DNA of 64,000 nt from the NCBI RefSeq assembly GCF_900292015.1, contig NZ_LR130759.1:4216001-4280000 (forward strand). Reading direction: 5' to 3'. The stretch is from Mycobacterium basiliense (GTDB lineage: Bacteria; Actinomycetota; Actinomycetes; Mycobacteriales; Mycobacteriaceae). The notes under the pieces were generated by a model that saw nothing but the letters and a program-made list of their open reading frames with translations, had not been told where the DNA came from and made no database searches. The stretch's first letter is position 1. Each line of letters starts with the position of its first letter. Shown here in pieces: positions 39,103 through 48,291 of the stretch. The position numbers and the translations under genes were made by a program.

Positions 39103-40470
39103 CTAGCGACCGACCAGCGCGGTGCCTGCGGTTTCGGGAAGCAGATAGACGCTGATGAGGCTGGCAGCCACCAAAATTGCCATCATGAAACCGACCGCGG
39201 AGCTGCCGAAGGTGGTCAACAGACTCCCGGCAACAAATGGCGGGACCGCACCGCCGGCAATGCCGGCCAGGTTAACCGCCAGACCTGTGCCCGTGTAGCG
39301 GTAACGGGTAGCGAATAGTTCGGGAACGAAGGAGACAACGGGACCGAAAGCGCCCGCGGCAATCGCATAGACACCGAGCAGCGCTACCAAAAACAATGCA
39401 GGATAACCCGAATCAATCAACGGCATCACCAACAGCGACCACGGTAGACCCAACGCCCAGGCGATGAGCATCATGCGGCGCCGTCCAAAACGATCGCACA
39501 GAGTGGCCGTAAGGGCAGCGAATGCGATGCAGATCAGCCCGCCTAGCACACCGACGAGCAGGATGAAATTGCGCGAGTACCCGACGTGAGTTTGCGCGTA
39601 AGAGGGTAGGTAGGTGCTGGCCAAATAGACGAAACCGAAGGCACCGAGCACGCTGCCGGCCGCCAGCAGGATCTCACGGCACTGCCAACGCAACACCTCA
39701 GCCAGCGGCGCAGCAAAAGGGCGCCGGCTTCTCGCATTGCCGGCGCTGGCAGTGGACCTCTCCTGGGTAAAGACGGGGGTCTCGTTGATCTTGAGGCGGA
39801 CGAACATAGCGATACCGATCAGCACAGCACTGAGCAAGAACGGGATACGCCAACCCCATCGCATGAACGCGACGCTGTCTTCTCCCATGGTGTAGTTCAC
39901 GCCCAAGAAAGTCAGTCCGCTCAGAGCCAGCGCAAGGCCGGCGCCCAGTGTGGTGAACATGCCATAATGACCCCGCCTATGCGCAGGCGCGGATTCGGTG
40001 CTCAATAATGCAGAACCGGCCCATTCGCCGCCAACCGCGAAACCTTGCATCAGCCGCAGGGATATCAGGATCATCGGGGCGGCCAGCCCAATGGTTGCCG
40101 AGCTCGGAACCACCCCAACAGTCACCGTCGAAACGGCCATGATCAACAAGGTTGCGACCAGCGTCCTCTTACGACCTAGCCGGTCCCCAAGATGCCCGAA
40201 AACCACCGCACCAAGCGGCCGCGACAGAAACGCCGCGGCAAACGTCCCCATCGATGCAATCGTGGCCATCGAGGTGCCGAGATTCGGGTAGAACACCGAA
40301 GGAAACACCAGAGCCGCCGCGGTGCCGTAGATGTAGAAGTCGTAAAATTCAACGGCTGAGCCAACTGCGCAGGCAGCCGCCAGCCTGCGCATCGGCGTTG
40401 GCGCCAGGTCGGGCTCAAGCAAACCGACGGAGGCCCGAGCAGAGCCCGCTGCATCCACGGCTAGATCCAC
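39103..40470 (-). CDS. MHS-family (metabolite:H+ symporter) MFS transporter (Rv1200-like)
   Basis: The 455-residue, 12-helix MFS protein has the MHS signature: VEFYDFYIYGTAAALVFPSV in helix 1, SRPLGAVVFGHLGDRLGRKR between helices 2 and 3, and LMQGFAVGGEWAGSALLSTE. Relatives carry dicarboxylates, shikimate, proline or betaine with protons. The GTG at 40470 is the start. In M. tuberculosis Rv1200 lies beside IS1081; none is present here. It sits between the two secreted-protein genes, all within about 3 kb, but on the opposite strand. Confidence 0.9.
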   Translation of the reverse strand: MDLAVDAAGSARASVGLLEPDLAPTPMRRLAAACAVGSAVEFYDFYIYGTAAALVFPSVFYPNLGTSMATIASMGTFAAAFLSRPLGAVVFGHLGDRLGRKRTLVATLLIMAVSTVTVGVVPSSATIGLAAPMILISLRLMQGFAVGGEWAGSALLSTESAPAHRRGHYGMFTTLGAGLALALSGLTFLGVNYTMGEDSVAFMRWGWRIPFLLSAVLIGIAMFVRLKINETPVFTQERSTASAGNARSRRPFAAPLAEVLRWQCREILLAAGSVLGAFGFVYLASTYLPSYAQTHVGYSRNFILLVGVLGGLICIAFAALTATLCDRFGRRRMMLIAWALGLPWSLLVMPLIDSGYPALFLVALLGVYAIAAGAFGPVVSFVPELFATRYRYTGTGLAVNLAGIAGGAVPPFVAGSLLTTFGSSAVGFMMAILVAASLISVYLLPETAGTALVGR

Positions 40471-40716
40471 GATAAAAACGTGATGCTAAGCGGCGAGTCT
40501 AATCCGTTGTCCTGCCGTGAATTTGCTACCAACATCCTGAACAGTTGCCGGCAACATCTGCCCAACGTTTGGGTCAGGTACTTGTTGTCGGACTCGAAAC
40601 TCTTTGCCCTCCCGAGGGCTTCACCAGTCACGCCCACCACGCGGTAGTACTCGTCCATACCACACGCTCCTGTATCTTTCTGTCCAGCAAAGCCACTGCG
40701 CAAAGAGCATCGCCTT

Positions 40717-40872
40717 TCACGAGCGCCCATCCACGTTGGCAGCGACCGCCTGCGTCCTCGATGTGGTCTCGACCGCCGCACTGGGCCCTCTGGCGGCCAA
40801 CGTCGAATGCCAGCCCACCCCGAAATCGTTAGTCGGCTGTCGCGGAGACCGACCAAGGAGTCCGTCAATCAT
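40717..40872 (-). pseudogene. Probable remnant of a second MarR gene
   Basis: A 51-codon frame opens at 40872, exactly where marR opens relative to operator copy 1. It reads MIDGLLGRSPRQPTNDFGVG followed by WHSTL, against MFDESLYRSPQTPLGQGLRV and AWWSY in the intact regulator: shared M-D-L-RSP-P and W-S positions. It then loses similarity and stops at 40717. No winged-helix motif follows in any frame. The resemblance is short, so the call rests equally on its position beside the duplicated operator. Confidence 0.45.
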
Positions 40873-40928
40873 GGTTGACAATTCACGGTAACGGGCTTAG
40901 TCTGTGATTGTCAACCACACATGACAAT
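40873..40928. promoter_or_regulatory. MarR operator/promoter module, copy 2
   Basis: GGTTGACAAT (40873-40882), ATTGTCAACC (40907-40916) and ATTGTCA-N8-TGACAAT (40907-40928) repeat the arrangement seen at 38282-38338, with a 24- instead of 25-base internal spacing. It lies 110 bases before the second secreted-protein gene. The leader that follows (GAGTTCTTCAGCGTCGACA) also matches the leader of copy 1. Confidence 0.75.
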
Positions 40929-41037
40929 CAGCGGGTTGGCGGTGGCCTCGACATGGCATCGCAGCCATTGAAGTCCGAGTTCTTCAGCGTCGACAGCTCG
41001 GACTCTGCTGGGGCCACGTACTTGGAAAGGATTGAAA

Positions 41038-41367
41038 ATGTTCAAGTTTCGCACCTTGTCGGCAGGTGTTCTGTGTGCCCTAGGCCTCTCCATTGCCGGA
41101 GCATTGACGGGACCTGCGATCGCTTTGGCGGCCCCGGGCCACCCGGGCCTGGGCCCGATGCGGCCAGGCGCCGGTCAGATGCACCGGGGCATGGGTCAAA
41201 TGCGCCCGGAAATCGGTCAGCTGCGTCCGCAGTGGGGCGAGATGCGTCCGCACTGGGGCGAGATGCGGCAGCCACAGCTCCCGACTCATCCCATCGACCA
41301 CTACGGCAATGACCTGACGCACCCGGTCTGGTCGGCCACCCATCCCGTCCGGACGGTTGTCCCCTGA
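41038..41367 (+). CDS. Small secreted Met/His/Pro-rich protein, paralogue 2
   Basis: The 109-residue protein has a signal peptide (MFKFRTLSAGVLCALGLSIA, then GALTGPAIALAAP) closely matching that of the protein at 38481. A repetitive middle follows with a five- to eight-residue theme (MRPGAGQMH, MGQMRPEIG, WGEMRPHWGEMR), and the C-terminus has HYGNDLTHPVWSATHPV, nearly identical to paralogue 1. The ATG at 41038 is favoured over a TTG two codons upstream. The shared signal, leader, operators and C-terminal motif show duplication of the whole unit, while the middle has diverged. No known function. Confidence 0.8.
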   Translation: MFKFRTLSAGVLCALGLSIAGALTGPAIALAAPGHPGLGPMRPGAGQMHRGMGQMRPEIGQLRPQWGEMRPHWGEMRQPQLPTHPIDHYGNDLTHPVWSATHPVRTVVP

Positions 41368-41377
41368 TTGATTGACG

Positions 41378-41420
41378 CTCTGCCTGTGACCACCGGTTAA
41401 ACCGATGGTCACAGGCAGAG
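41378..41420. terminator. Hairpin between secreted protein 2 and the PPE gene
   Basis: Perfect 15-base arms, CTCTGCCTGTGACCA (41378-41392) and its complement (41406-41420), enclose a 13-base loop that itself pairs (CGGTT/AACCG). It is between converging genes and can act in both directions. Confidence 0.82.
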
Positions 41421-41458
41421 TCGGATACAACCACCGCCGCGAGGACCTTCTGATAGCG

Positions 41459-42637
41459 CTATCCCGCCGCGGGCGGGCGCGGCATCACGAAGGCCCGCGG
41501 TGTAACCCGCAGCACGCCACTGACTCCATTGCCGCTTCCGTTGGCCAGTTGGCCCAGCGGCATGCCACTCAGCATGGGTCCAGACTGGCTCGCGGCGGCG
41601 TTGGCCAACGGGGTGACCGGCAACGCTCGAGCCGCCGGTATGACCGCTTGGTTCGCCTCTGCCCACGCCTGCGGCACCGAGAGGCCACCCACCGAGAGCG
41701 CCCGACCTACGCCGTTCACGATCCCAGCACCACCCAGACCGGACGGTGCTAGCCCGCTGCCCATCGAGGCCATTGCTCTCGCTCCGCTTTCGGCCGCGGT
41801 TTCCACCGCCCTGGCCGCCGCCGGGGCCATGCCCTTGAGCAGTGAACTAGCCGTATTGGTCATCGAGACACCCGAGTTGAGCATCGACACGTGGTTGTTG
41901 ACCATCGACACCATGTTGCTGATCGGCGACAAATGCGGCGAGATCGCCTTCCAGAAGTCGCTCAACTTCGACAGCGGTGTGCTGCCTTGGGTCGGGTTGC
42001 CAAGCTGCTGTAGGGCCTGCGGCACGTCGGACATCAGCTGGTTCGCCGCAGCGGTGTCGGTGGCCTCCTCGACCGCCACGGCCTGCTCCACCAACCCACC
42101 GGCGTTAGTGATCTCCGGTGCCTCTTCGAACGGCGTCAACGTCTCCGTTGCCACCGCCGCCGAGCTGGCGTAGCCATACATCGCGGCCGCGTCCTGGGCC
42201 CACATCTCCCCATACTCGGCCTCGGTGGTGGCGATCGCCGGCGTGTTTTGACCGAAAAGGTTGGTCGCGATCAGCGTGATCAGCTGAATGCGGTTCTCCG
42301 CGATCACTGGCGGCGGCACCGTCATCGCGAACGCCGCTTCGTAGGCCGCCGCCGCGGCGCGGGCCTGGTTAGCGGTGAGTTCGGCCTGAGTCGCGGTGAC
42401 GCTCATCCACGCCACATACGGGGAGGCCGCCGCGCCCATCAACCCCGCCGACGGGCCCAGCCACTGCCCCACTGTCAGACCCCAGACCACCGACTGAAAA
42501 CAGGACGCCGCGCCGTACAGATCAGCAGCGACACCATCCCAAATGTCAGCGGCGGCCAGGATCGAGCCCGACCCAGGACCGGTGTACATCCTCGCGGAGT
42601 TGATCTCCGGTGGTAAAGCCCCGAAATCCATCGCCAC
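41459..42637 (-). CDS. PPE-SVP family protein (PPE18-like)
   Basis: The 392-residue protein has the PPE domain: [20 protein letters not shown] with the Pro-Pro-Glu at residues 10-12, then [15 protein letters not shown] and [20 protein letters not shown]. The extension carries [24 protein letters not shown] and the subfamily motif [13 protein letters not shown] near the C-terminus. It is close to M. tuberculosis PPE18/19/60, ESX-5 substrates of the outer envelope. The ATG at 42637 starts MAMDFG; ATG 42631 is equally possible. A PE gene lies 30 bases upstream, its likely binding partner. Confidence 0.93.
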   Translation of the reverse strand: MAMDFGALPPEINSARMYTGPGSGSILAAADIWDGVAADLYGAASCFQSVVWGLTVGQWLGPSAGLMGAAASPYVAWMSVTATQAELTANQARAAAAAYEAAFAMTVPPPVIAENRIQLITLIATNLFGQNTPAIATTEAEYGEMWAQDAAAMYGYASSAAVATETLTPFEEAPEITNAGGLVEQAVAVEEATDTAAANQLMSDVPQALQQLGNPTQGSTPLSKLSDFWKAISPHLSPISNMVSMVNNHVSMLNSGVSMTNTASSLLKGMAPAAARAVETAAESGARAMASMGSGLAPSGLGGAGIVNGVGRALSVGGLSVPQAWAEANQAVIPAARALPVTPLANAAASQSGPMLSGMPLGQLANGSGNGVSGVLRVTPRAFVMPRPPAAG

Positions 42638-42667
42638 GTCCTTCTATTCAACAATCGTCGGGCCGCG

Positions 42668-42967
42668 TTATTGAGATGCCACCGCGTTGGCGGCTTCGGT
42701 GGCCGCATAGGAAGCGGCGCTCGTCGAAAGAGTGGCCACGAACTGGTCGTGGATCGCGCCAGCCTTCGCGCTCACCGTCTGATACATCGCCGCATGCGTG
42801 GCAAATTGCGCCGCGATGAGCGCGGAAACCTCATCGGCAGCTGGCGGCAGCACTCCCGTTGTCGGAGCGGCTGCAGCGGCATTCCCCGCCCTCAACGTGG
42901 CACCAATGGATCCAAGGTTGCCGGCAGCTGCGGCCAACATCTCTGGTTGTGCCGTCAAAAAAGACAC
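42668..42967 (-). CDS. PE family protein (PE13-like), partner of the PPE
   Basis: The 99-residue PE protein starts at GTG 42967 after a strong GAGG box. It reads MSFLTAQPEMLAAAAGNLGS with the Pro-Glu at residues 8-9, then ADEVSALIAAQFATHAAMYQ and the export-signal region SYAATEAANAV (YxxxE) at the C-terminus. It is co-directional with the PPE gene 30 bases downstream and should form a heterodimer exported by ESX-5. In H37Rv the equivalent pair PE13/PPE18 is followed by esxK and esxL; no Esx gene is present here. Confidence 0.92.
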   Translation of the reverse strand: MSFLTAQPEMLAAAAGNLGSIGATLRAGNAAAAAPTTGVLPPAADEVSALIAAQFATHAAMYQTVSAKAGAIHDQFVATLSTSAASYAATEAANAVASQ

Positions 42968-43606
42968 GTACGTACCTCCTATAGGGATCCGGCCGGTCAC
43001 AATGACGGCTCGGCGATGCAGGTGTTCTCGTTGAGCCGCCGTTGGCTCGCGTCCTCCGCCACAGGGTTGGGTTGGCGGTGACGAACTGCTGCCAATGATT
43101 ACGAACGCACAACGGCCGCAATAGGTTAATTCCCCCCAACTGCCGAAAGGCCAGGTGCACAATGCACCCATCGACTCGGCTGGAGGTGAAATATTCACCA
43201 ATCTTCTTCGTCTGGACCGCCGATATGGTGCAAACTGCACCGCGGGTGAGCACCGCCGAATCTGAGATCACGGTGATTGCAAATACTGCGCCTATTGTGC
43301 TGTGCGCCAACACGTTGCGCGCTATCCGTAGCGGGTGAGCACACCACCGTTGAGTTCATCTTTTGTTCACTTATTGTTCAAATTAATGGCATCTGCGGCT
43401 TGTGCGCGCAACAACCTCAAGTGCTTTCGGGCGAGTCGACTCTCAGCGCAGACCGACTCGACCGGCGTTTCTGTCGCGCCGGGATATTGGCCGCACCATA
43501 AACCCACACCCATGCTTCGAGCACGTGACGAACGCAATAGGTGAAATCCACCCCAACAGCTGGAACCCGGGCTGCGCCGGCCACTCTCCGGCCCTAAAAT
43601 CGGTGC
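42968..43606. other. 639-bp divergent region between PE and PucR-type genes
   Basis: This region holds the start signals of the minus-strand PE gene at its left end and of the plus-strand regulator at its right. It is less G+C-rich than its surroundings, especially around 43100-43400. Reading frames are short and I recognise no product, RNA or clear palindrome. Confidence 0.5.
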
Positions 43607-44872
43607 GTGGCATGGCAACTTCCCTCGCCGCGAATTCGCGAGCTGATCCGCGAAGGAGCCAGAATCGCGCTCAATGCCGGACCGGAGTGGATCGATGAAC
43701 TAGACCGCTCCACGGTGTCGGCAAACCCCGCCATTGCCAACGATCCCGTGCTGGCGAAAGTGGTGAAGCGAGCCAACCGCGCCAATCTGGTGCACTGGGC
43801 GGCCGCCAACATGCGCGACCCCGGCGCGCCGGTACCCGCGAACCTCGGCGGAGAACCGCTGCGGATGGCACGAGACCTGGTCCGCCGCGGGCTGGACGCG
43901 TTGGCGCTCGACGTCTATCGCATCGGGCAGTACATGGCGTGGCGGCTGTGGATGGAGATCGCGTTCGATCTCACCTCCGACCCTCAGGAACTGCGTGAGC
44001 TGCTCGATGTGTCCGCAAGATCGGTCAACGAGTTTATTGAGGCCACGCTCGCTGGCATCGCCGCGCAGGTACAACTGGAGCACGACGAACTAACTCGGGG
44101 CACCCATGCGGAGCGGCTTGAAGTTGTCGGGCTCATTCTCGACGGGGCCCCGATCGCCCGCGAGCGCGCCGAAACGCGATTGGGCTATCCGCTAAATCTG
44201 GCCCATACCGCCGCCATCGTGTGGAGCGACGAGCTCGACGGTGACCACAGCAATTTGGATCGGGCTACGGACGCCTTCAGCCACGCCGTAGGGTCGGTGC
44301 AGCCGTTGACCGTGGTCGCCAGCGCCGCCAGTCGCTGGGTGTGGCTGGCCGAAGCCAGTGGTCTCGACATCGACACGGTTGAGCAGGCCATGGACTGCGC
44401 ACCGGGCGCACGCATCGCGATCGGGACCACCGCGAGCGGGACCGAGGGTTTTCGGCGCAGCCATCTTGAGGCGTTGACCACGCAGCGCACGTTGGCTCGA
44501 CTGCAGTCCGACCAGCGGGTGGCGTTCTTCTCGGACGTGCAGATGGTCGCACTTATCACCCAAAACCCAGAGGCTGCACGCGAATTCATTACTAGCACGC
44601 TGGGGGAACTGGAGGCAGCAAGTCCTGAGCTACAGGCAACACTGCTGACCTTCATCAATGAGCAGTGCAACGCGTCCCGGGCGGCGAAGCGGCTCTACAC
44701 TCACCGCAACACGCTATTGCGGAGAATCGAATCCGCCCAACGACTTTTGCCGCGTCCGCTCACCCACACCTCCGTCCACGTTGCCGTCGCCCTCGAAGCG
44801 CTGCAGTGGCACGGCAGCAAGATCGGCAAGCTCTCCTCTCCCACAAACCACGACGACGGCGTACCGGCGTAG
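43607..44872 (+). CDS. PucR/CdaR-type helix-turn-helix regulator (Rv1194c-like)
   Basis: The 421-residue protein starts at GTG 43607. A RsbT-like/PucR N-terminal helical domain includes DLVRRGLDALALDVYRIGQY, a central GGDEF-like CdaR segment follows, and the C-terminus is a PucR HTH (LQATLLTFINEQCNASRAAK, then RLYTHRNTLLRRIESAQRLL). Proteins of this build activate catabolic genes in response to metabolites. It converges on fadD36 with a 20-base gap. The target genes are unknown. Confidence 0.9.
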   Translation: MAWQLPSPRIRELIREGARIALNAGPEWIDELDRSTVSANPAIANDPVLAKVVKRANRANLVHWAAANMRDPGAPVPANLGGEPLRMARDLVRRGLDALALDVYRIGQYMAWRLWMEIAFDLTSDPQELRELLDVSARSVNEFIEATLAGIAAQVQLEHDELTRGTHAERLEVVGLILDGAPIARERAETRLGYPLNLAHTAAIVWSDELDGDHSNLDRATDAFSHAVGSVQPLTVVASAASRWVWLAEASGLDIDTVEQAMDCAPGARIAIGTTASGTEGFRRSHLEALTTQRTLARLQSDQRVAFFSDVQMVALITQNPEAAREFITSTLGELEAASPELQATLLTFINEQCNASRAAKRLYTHRNTLLRRIESAQRLLPRPLTHTSVHVAVALEALQWHGSKIGKLSSPTNHDDGVPA

Positions 44873-44892
44873 CTGGACTCGTTGGTTGGGGT

Positions 44893-46308
44893 CTACCCCT
44901 CGGTCAGTAGCCGCTTCTTGAGGACCTTGCCCAGTGCATTGCGCGGTAACGACTCGACGATCCGCACTTCTCTCGGCCTTTTGTGCGCCGAAAGCTGTTG
45001 GGCAACAAATTCAATCAACTCATCGGGGCTGGCCTCGCCGACGACGTAGGCGACGATCCGCTGGCCCAGGTCCTCGTCGGGTAGCCCGACAACGGCCGCC
45101 TCCGTCACGTCGGGATGCCCCAGTAGCACCGTCTCGATCTCGCCCGCGCCGATCCGGTATCCACCCGACTTGATCAGGTCGACCGATTCGCGTCCCACGA
45201 CGCGATGCATGCCAGCACTATCAACGATCGCGACGTCCCCGGTGCGATACCAGCCATCGGCGCCCAACGCTTCGGCCGTGGCCTCCGGTAGGTTCAGGTA
45301 CCCGTCGAACAATGTCGGGCCGCGAACGTGAAGCTTGCCAACGGTTTCCCCGTCATGCGGAACGGACGCACCGTGATCGTCAACCAGTCGAGTCTGCACT
45401 CCGGCCAGCGGCAGACCCACCCAGCCCGGGCGACGTTCGCCATCAGCGCGAGTGGACAGGGTGATCAACGATTCGGAGGCGCCGTAGCGTTCGATGGGCT
45501 GATGGCCGGTGAGCTCCGCGATCTTGTGGAACACCGGCACCGGCAGTGCTGCGCTGCCGGACACCAGCAGCCGCGCTCGCCGGAGCTCTTGGGCAGCCGC
45601 CCGGTCGGCGGCCACCCGCGACCACACCGTAGGCACCCCGAAATACAGCGTGCCGCCGGTCACCGAACCGGCCCGAGCATAGCCGGCCGCAGTCGGTTTT
45701 CCCGTGTGCACAAATCGATTCCCGACCCTCAGCGAGCCGAGCAGGCCGAGCACCAGACCATGCACGTGATAAAGCGGTAACCCGTGCACCAGAACGTCCG
45801 CCGGCGTCCACTGCCACGCATCCGCCAATGCGTCCAGGTCGGCCGCGATCGCCCGCCGGCTTAGTTGCACCCCCTTGGGCAGCCCGGTAGTTCCCGAGGT
45901 GTAGATGACCATCGCAATGGCATCCGGTGATGGTTCGGGATAGCGGTGCCAGGAACGCGCGTGCAAACGCACCGGGATGTGCGGTAGCCCATCAAGCTGG
46001 TCGGGCACCGGCCCCAGCCAGGCCTGCGCGCCGGAGTCGGTGAGCATGTGCCGGCGCTCGGCCACTCCGACGTCAGCGGGTACCGGGACTACGGGCACGC
46101 CAGCGATCAGGCATCCGGTAATCGCCAAGACGGTCGACGCGCTGGGCGTGGCCAGCACCGCGACCCGATGTGCGCCTGCGACTCGTTCGGCCACCGATGT
46201 CGCCGCTCCGAGTAGGTCGCTGCGAGAGAGCTTGACGCCGTCAATGGCAACCGCGTCGGCCATGTCGGTAGCGGATACGGCAGACGGATTTAGCGAAGCC
46301 AGCAGCAC
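44893..46308 (-). CDS. fadD36: Acyl-CoA synthetase FadD36
   Basis: The 471-residue adenylate-forming enzyme has the P-loop MVIYTSGTTGLPKGVQLSRR, the GASESLITLSTRADGERRPG segment and the C-terminal catalytic DLIKSGGYRIGAGEIETVLL with the distal lysine in PRNALGKVLKKRLL. The short length is like malonyl/medium-chain-type synthetases. It starts at GTG 46308 and is downstream of two alpha/beta-hydrolase genes on the same strand, as in M. tuberculosis (Rv1191-Rv1193). Confidence 0.93.
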   Translation of the reverse strand: MLLASLNPSAVSATDMADAVAIDGVKLSRSDLLGAATSVAERVAGAHRVAVLATPSASTVLAITGCLIAGVPVVPVPADVGVAERRHMLTDSGAQAWLGPVPDQLDGLPHIPVRLHARSWHRYPEPSPDAIAMVIYTSGTTGLPKGVQLSRRAIAADLDALADAWQWTPADVLVHGLPLYHVHGLVLGLLGSLRVGNRFVHTGKPTAAGYARAGSVTGGTLYFGVPTVWSRVAADRAAAQELRRARLLVSGSAALPVPVFHKIAELTGHQPIERYGASESLITLSTRADGERRPGWVGLPLAGVQTRLVDDHGASVPHDGETVGKLHVRGPTLFDGYLNLPEATAEALGADGWYRTGDVAIVDSAGMHRVVGRESVDLIKSGGYRIGAGEIETVLLGHPDVTEAAVVGLPDEDLGQRIVAYVVGEASPDELIEFVAQQLSAHKRPREVRIVESLPRNALGKVLKKRLLTEG

Positions 46309-46362
46309 GTCAGCGAGGCTACCGGGCGACCTTCACCGGAGCCGAATCAAGGGCGACGCAGG

Positions 46363-47211
46363 TTAGACGCTAACGCGCGGTCCCGAGACTGGCCTGGGAA
46401 ACAAGGGCCGCAGCATGGCCGGCGGCCGGAACGGAGTCCACGTGCCCAACGGCTGCGCCAGCCGATCCGCGATGGCCCAAACGGTGGCCGGGTGATGGCC
46501 GTAACCAATGTGGCTGCTGAGCACCGCGATGTTTTCCGAACGCTCAGACTGTGAGTCGATGCAGGTCTGCCACGCAACCATGCCGTCATACCGTGAGTAG
46601 ATGGCGGTCGCCGGGACCGGCATGGGCTCATTCTCGGTGGCTAGCGGCAACGACGGCCGCTCAGCATGCAGGCCGGCGAAGAGGTTGAAGCTGCGCGCCG
46701 CCCGGGATTGGCTTTCGTCTTCCATCCGAAACGGACTACCGAGCGTGATCACTTGCCGCACCGCCGACGGATTGCGGCGAGCTAGAGTACGGGCAAAAAT
46801 GCCGCCCAGGCTCCACCCGATCAGGCTGACCGGTGCGTTGTAGCGAGCGTGCAACTCATCGAGGCGAGCCGCCATGCCACCCACTGCCTTGGCGGTCGGA
46901 CCGACATTGAGGCCAAGCCGCCAGCCGTGTGCCTGGTATCCAAGACGACGCAGCAGTCGCCGCAGCGTCCAGGTGGAGCCGTCGCCGGCCAGCAGGCCGG
47001 GCAGCACCAGCACCGGATGCCCATCTCCGGCGGGTAGCGCCCGCCGCAGCGGCATCATGGTCACCAACTGTCCGTATTCGGCCACCGCGCGCGGTATGTC
47101 GGTGAGGTAGAGCGCCATTTTCGGGGCCACCGCGGGGGCACCCTCGGCGGCACGCGCAGGGTCCACCACCAGGTCGACCCCGGGGCAATTATCGGCCTCG
47201 GCTACAGACAC
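46363..47211 (-). CDS. Alpha/beta hydrolase (Rv1192-like)
   Basis: The 282-residue protein shows VLVLPGLLAGDGSTWTLRRL (oxyanion-hole region), a nucleophile elbow SLIGWSLGGIFARTLA (Ser near residue 140) and a C-terminal SSHIGYGHHP segment providing the likely catalytic His, the pattern of lipase/esterase-type alpha/beta hydrolases. It starts at a GTG 3 bases after the stop of the Rv1191-like gene, so the two are co-transcribed and probably co-translated. The substrate is unknown. Confidence 0.88.
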   Translation of the reverse strand: MSVAEADNCPGVDLVVDPARAAEGAPAVAPKMALYLTDIPRAVAEYGQLVTMMPLRRALPAGDGHPVLVLPGLLAGDGSTWTLRRLLRRLGYQAHGWRLGLNVGPTAKAVGGMAARLDELHARYNAPVSLIGWSLGGIFARTLARRNPSAVRQVITLGSPFRMEDESQSRAARSFNLFAGLHAERPSLPLATENEPMPVPATAIYSRYDGMVAWQTCIDSQSERSENIAVLSSHIGYGHHPATVWAIADRLAQPLGTWTPFRPPAMLRPLFPRPVSGPRVSV

Positions 47212-47214
47212 GGG

Positions 47215-48123
47215 TCAAGCCTCCTCGTCCCAGATCCTCATTAGAGTAGCCAGAATTTCCTCGCCGCGGCCCAAACCGGCGAGATGACTCTCGCCGGGTA
47301 GGTGGAATAGTTCGGCATTCGGCAACCGGGAGACGACGTGTTCACCGTGGGAGAACGGGACAATGTGATCATGGTCACCGTGCCACCAACGAACCGGCAC
47401 CTTGACCTCTTCCAGGCGGAATCCCCAGTCGCGGGCAAACACGATGACATCGCTGAACGGCGCGGCCAGCTGCTTACGGCTGCCATTGAGCAGGTCGTCG
47501 AGAAACATCGCCTTGAACTCCGGACGGGCCAGCAGGTGCCGATCGGCTTGCGGCGAGAGCAGGGCATACACGTCGAGGGCGGGCGACGCGACGGGGCGCG
47601 CCGCGCGGATCAGCATGCTGGCGCTCAGCCGCAACGGGTTTCCACCGAGTAACAGCAGGGGCGCGACACGTTTACCGAGGTCCATCAATCCGCCAGCGAT
47701 CGCGTCGGGGCCCCGTGTCGGGGCCACCCCACCGAGCACCCCGGCCACTACCACGCGGTCGGGCAGGCCGGCGGCACACGCAAGGGTGTAGGGGCCCCCT
47801 CCGGACAGGCCGACGACGGCCATGTCGCTGATGCCGAGCGTGTCGGCAATGGTGCGCAGGTCGTCGGCGAATGCGGAAATGGTCTCGTACTGATGCGGCG
47901 TCGAAGAACCAATGCCAGGACGGTCGACGCCGATTAGGCGGATGTCGTGCCGCTCGGCGTAGACCCGGGCCTCGGTAGGAATCTGTCGGCGAGCCCCAGG
48001 GGTGCCATGCAGCCAAAACACCGCACGTCCCTGCGGGGCGCCGAACTCCGCGAAGCCGATCTGACGGTCTTCGCCGACTGCAATGTTCCCTTCGAGCTTG
48101 GGTCGGGCGATAGCTACGGACAT
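47215..48123 (-). CDS. Alpha/beta hydrolase (Rv1191-like)
   Basis: The 302-residue alpha/beta hydrolase has VFWLHGTPGARRQIPTEARV (HG oxyanion motif), RLIGVDRPGIGSSTP, the nucleophile elbow VVGLSGGGPYTLACA, and a C-terminal WWHGDHDHIVPFSHG with the acid Asp and GESHLAGLG with the catalytic His. It is close to remembered M. tuberculosis Rv1191 over its whole length. It leads the run Rv1191-Rv1192-fadD36. The substrate is unknown. Confidence 0.9.
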   Translation of the reverse strand: MSVAIARPKLEGNIAVGEDRQIGFAEFGAPQGRAVFWLHGTPGARRQIPTEARVYAERHDIRLIGVDRPGIGSSTPHQYETISAFADDLRTIADTLGISDMAVVGLSGGGPYTLACAAGLPDRVVVAGVLGGVAPTRGPDAIAGGLMDLGKRVAPLLLLGGNPLRLSASMLIRAARPVASPALDVYALLSPQADRHLLARPEFKAMFLDDLLNGSRKQLAAPFSDVIVFARDWGFRLEEVKVPVRWWHGDHDHIVPFSHGEHVVSRLPNAELFHLPGESHLAGLGRGEEILATLMRIWDEEA

Positions 48124-48291
48124 GCCGAGCAGCTTTTCATGCGGCAGGGCCCCGGTAAACCATTTCGGCGCGACACCGCAGCGGTGTCAGCGCCCCCAAC
48201 GTTGCTGGGGTGAACACTTTTCATCGTTTCCTCGGTCAGGATCGGCTGCGGGGGATGTTGCTGGAAATGATCCCACAACAGCGGCCGGCGA

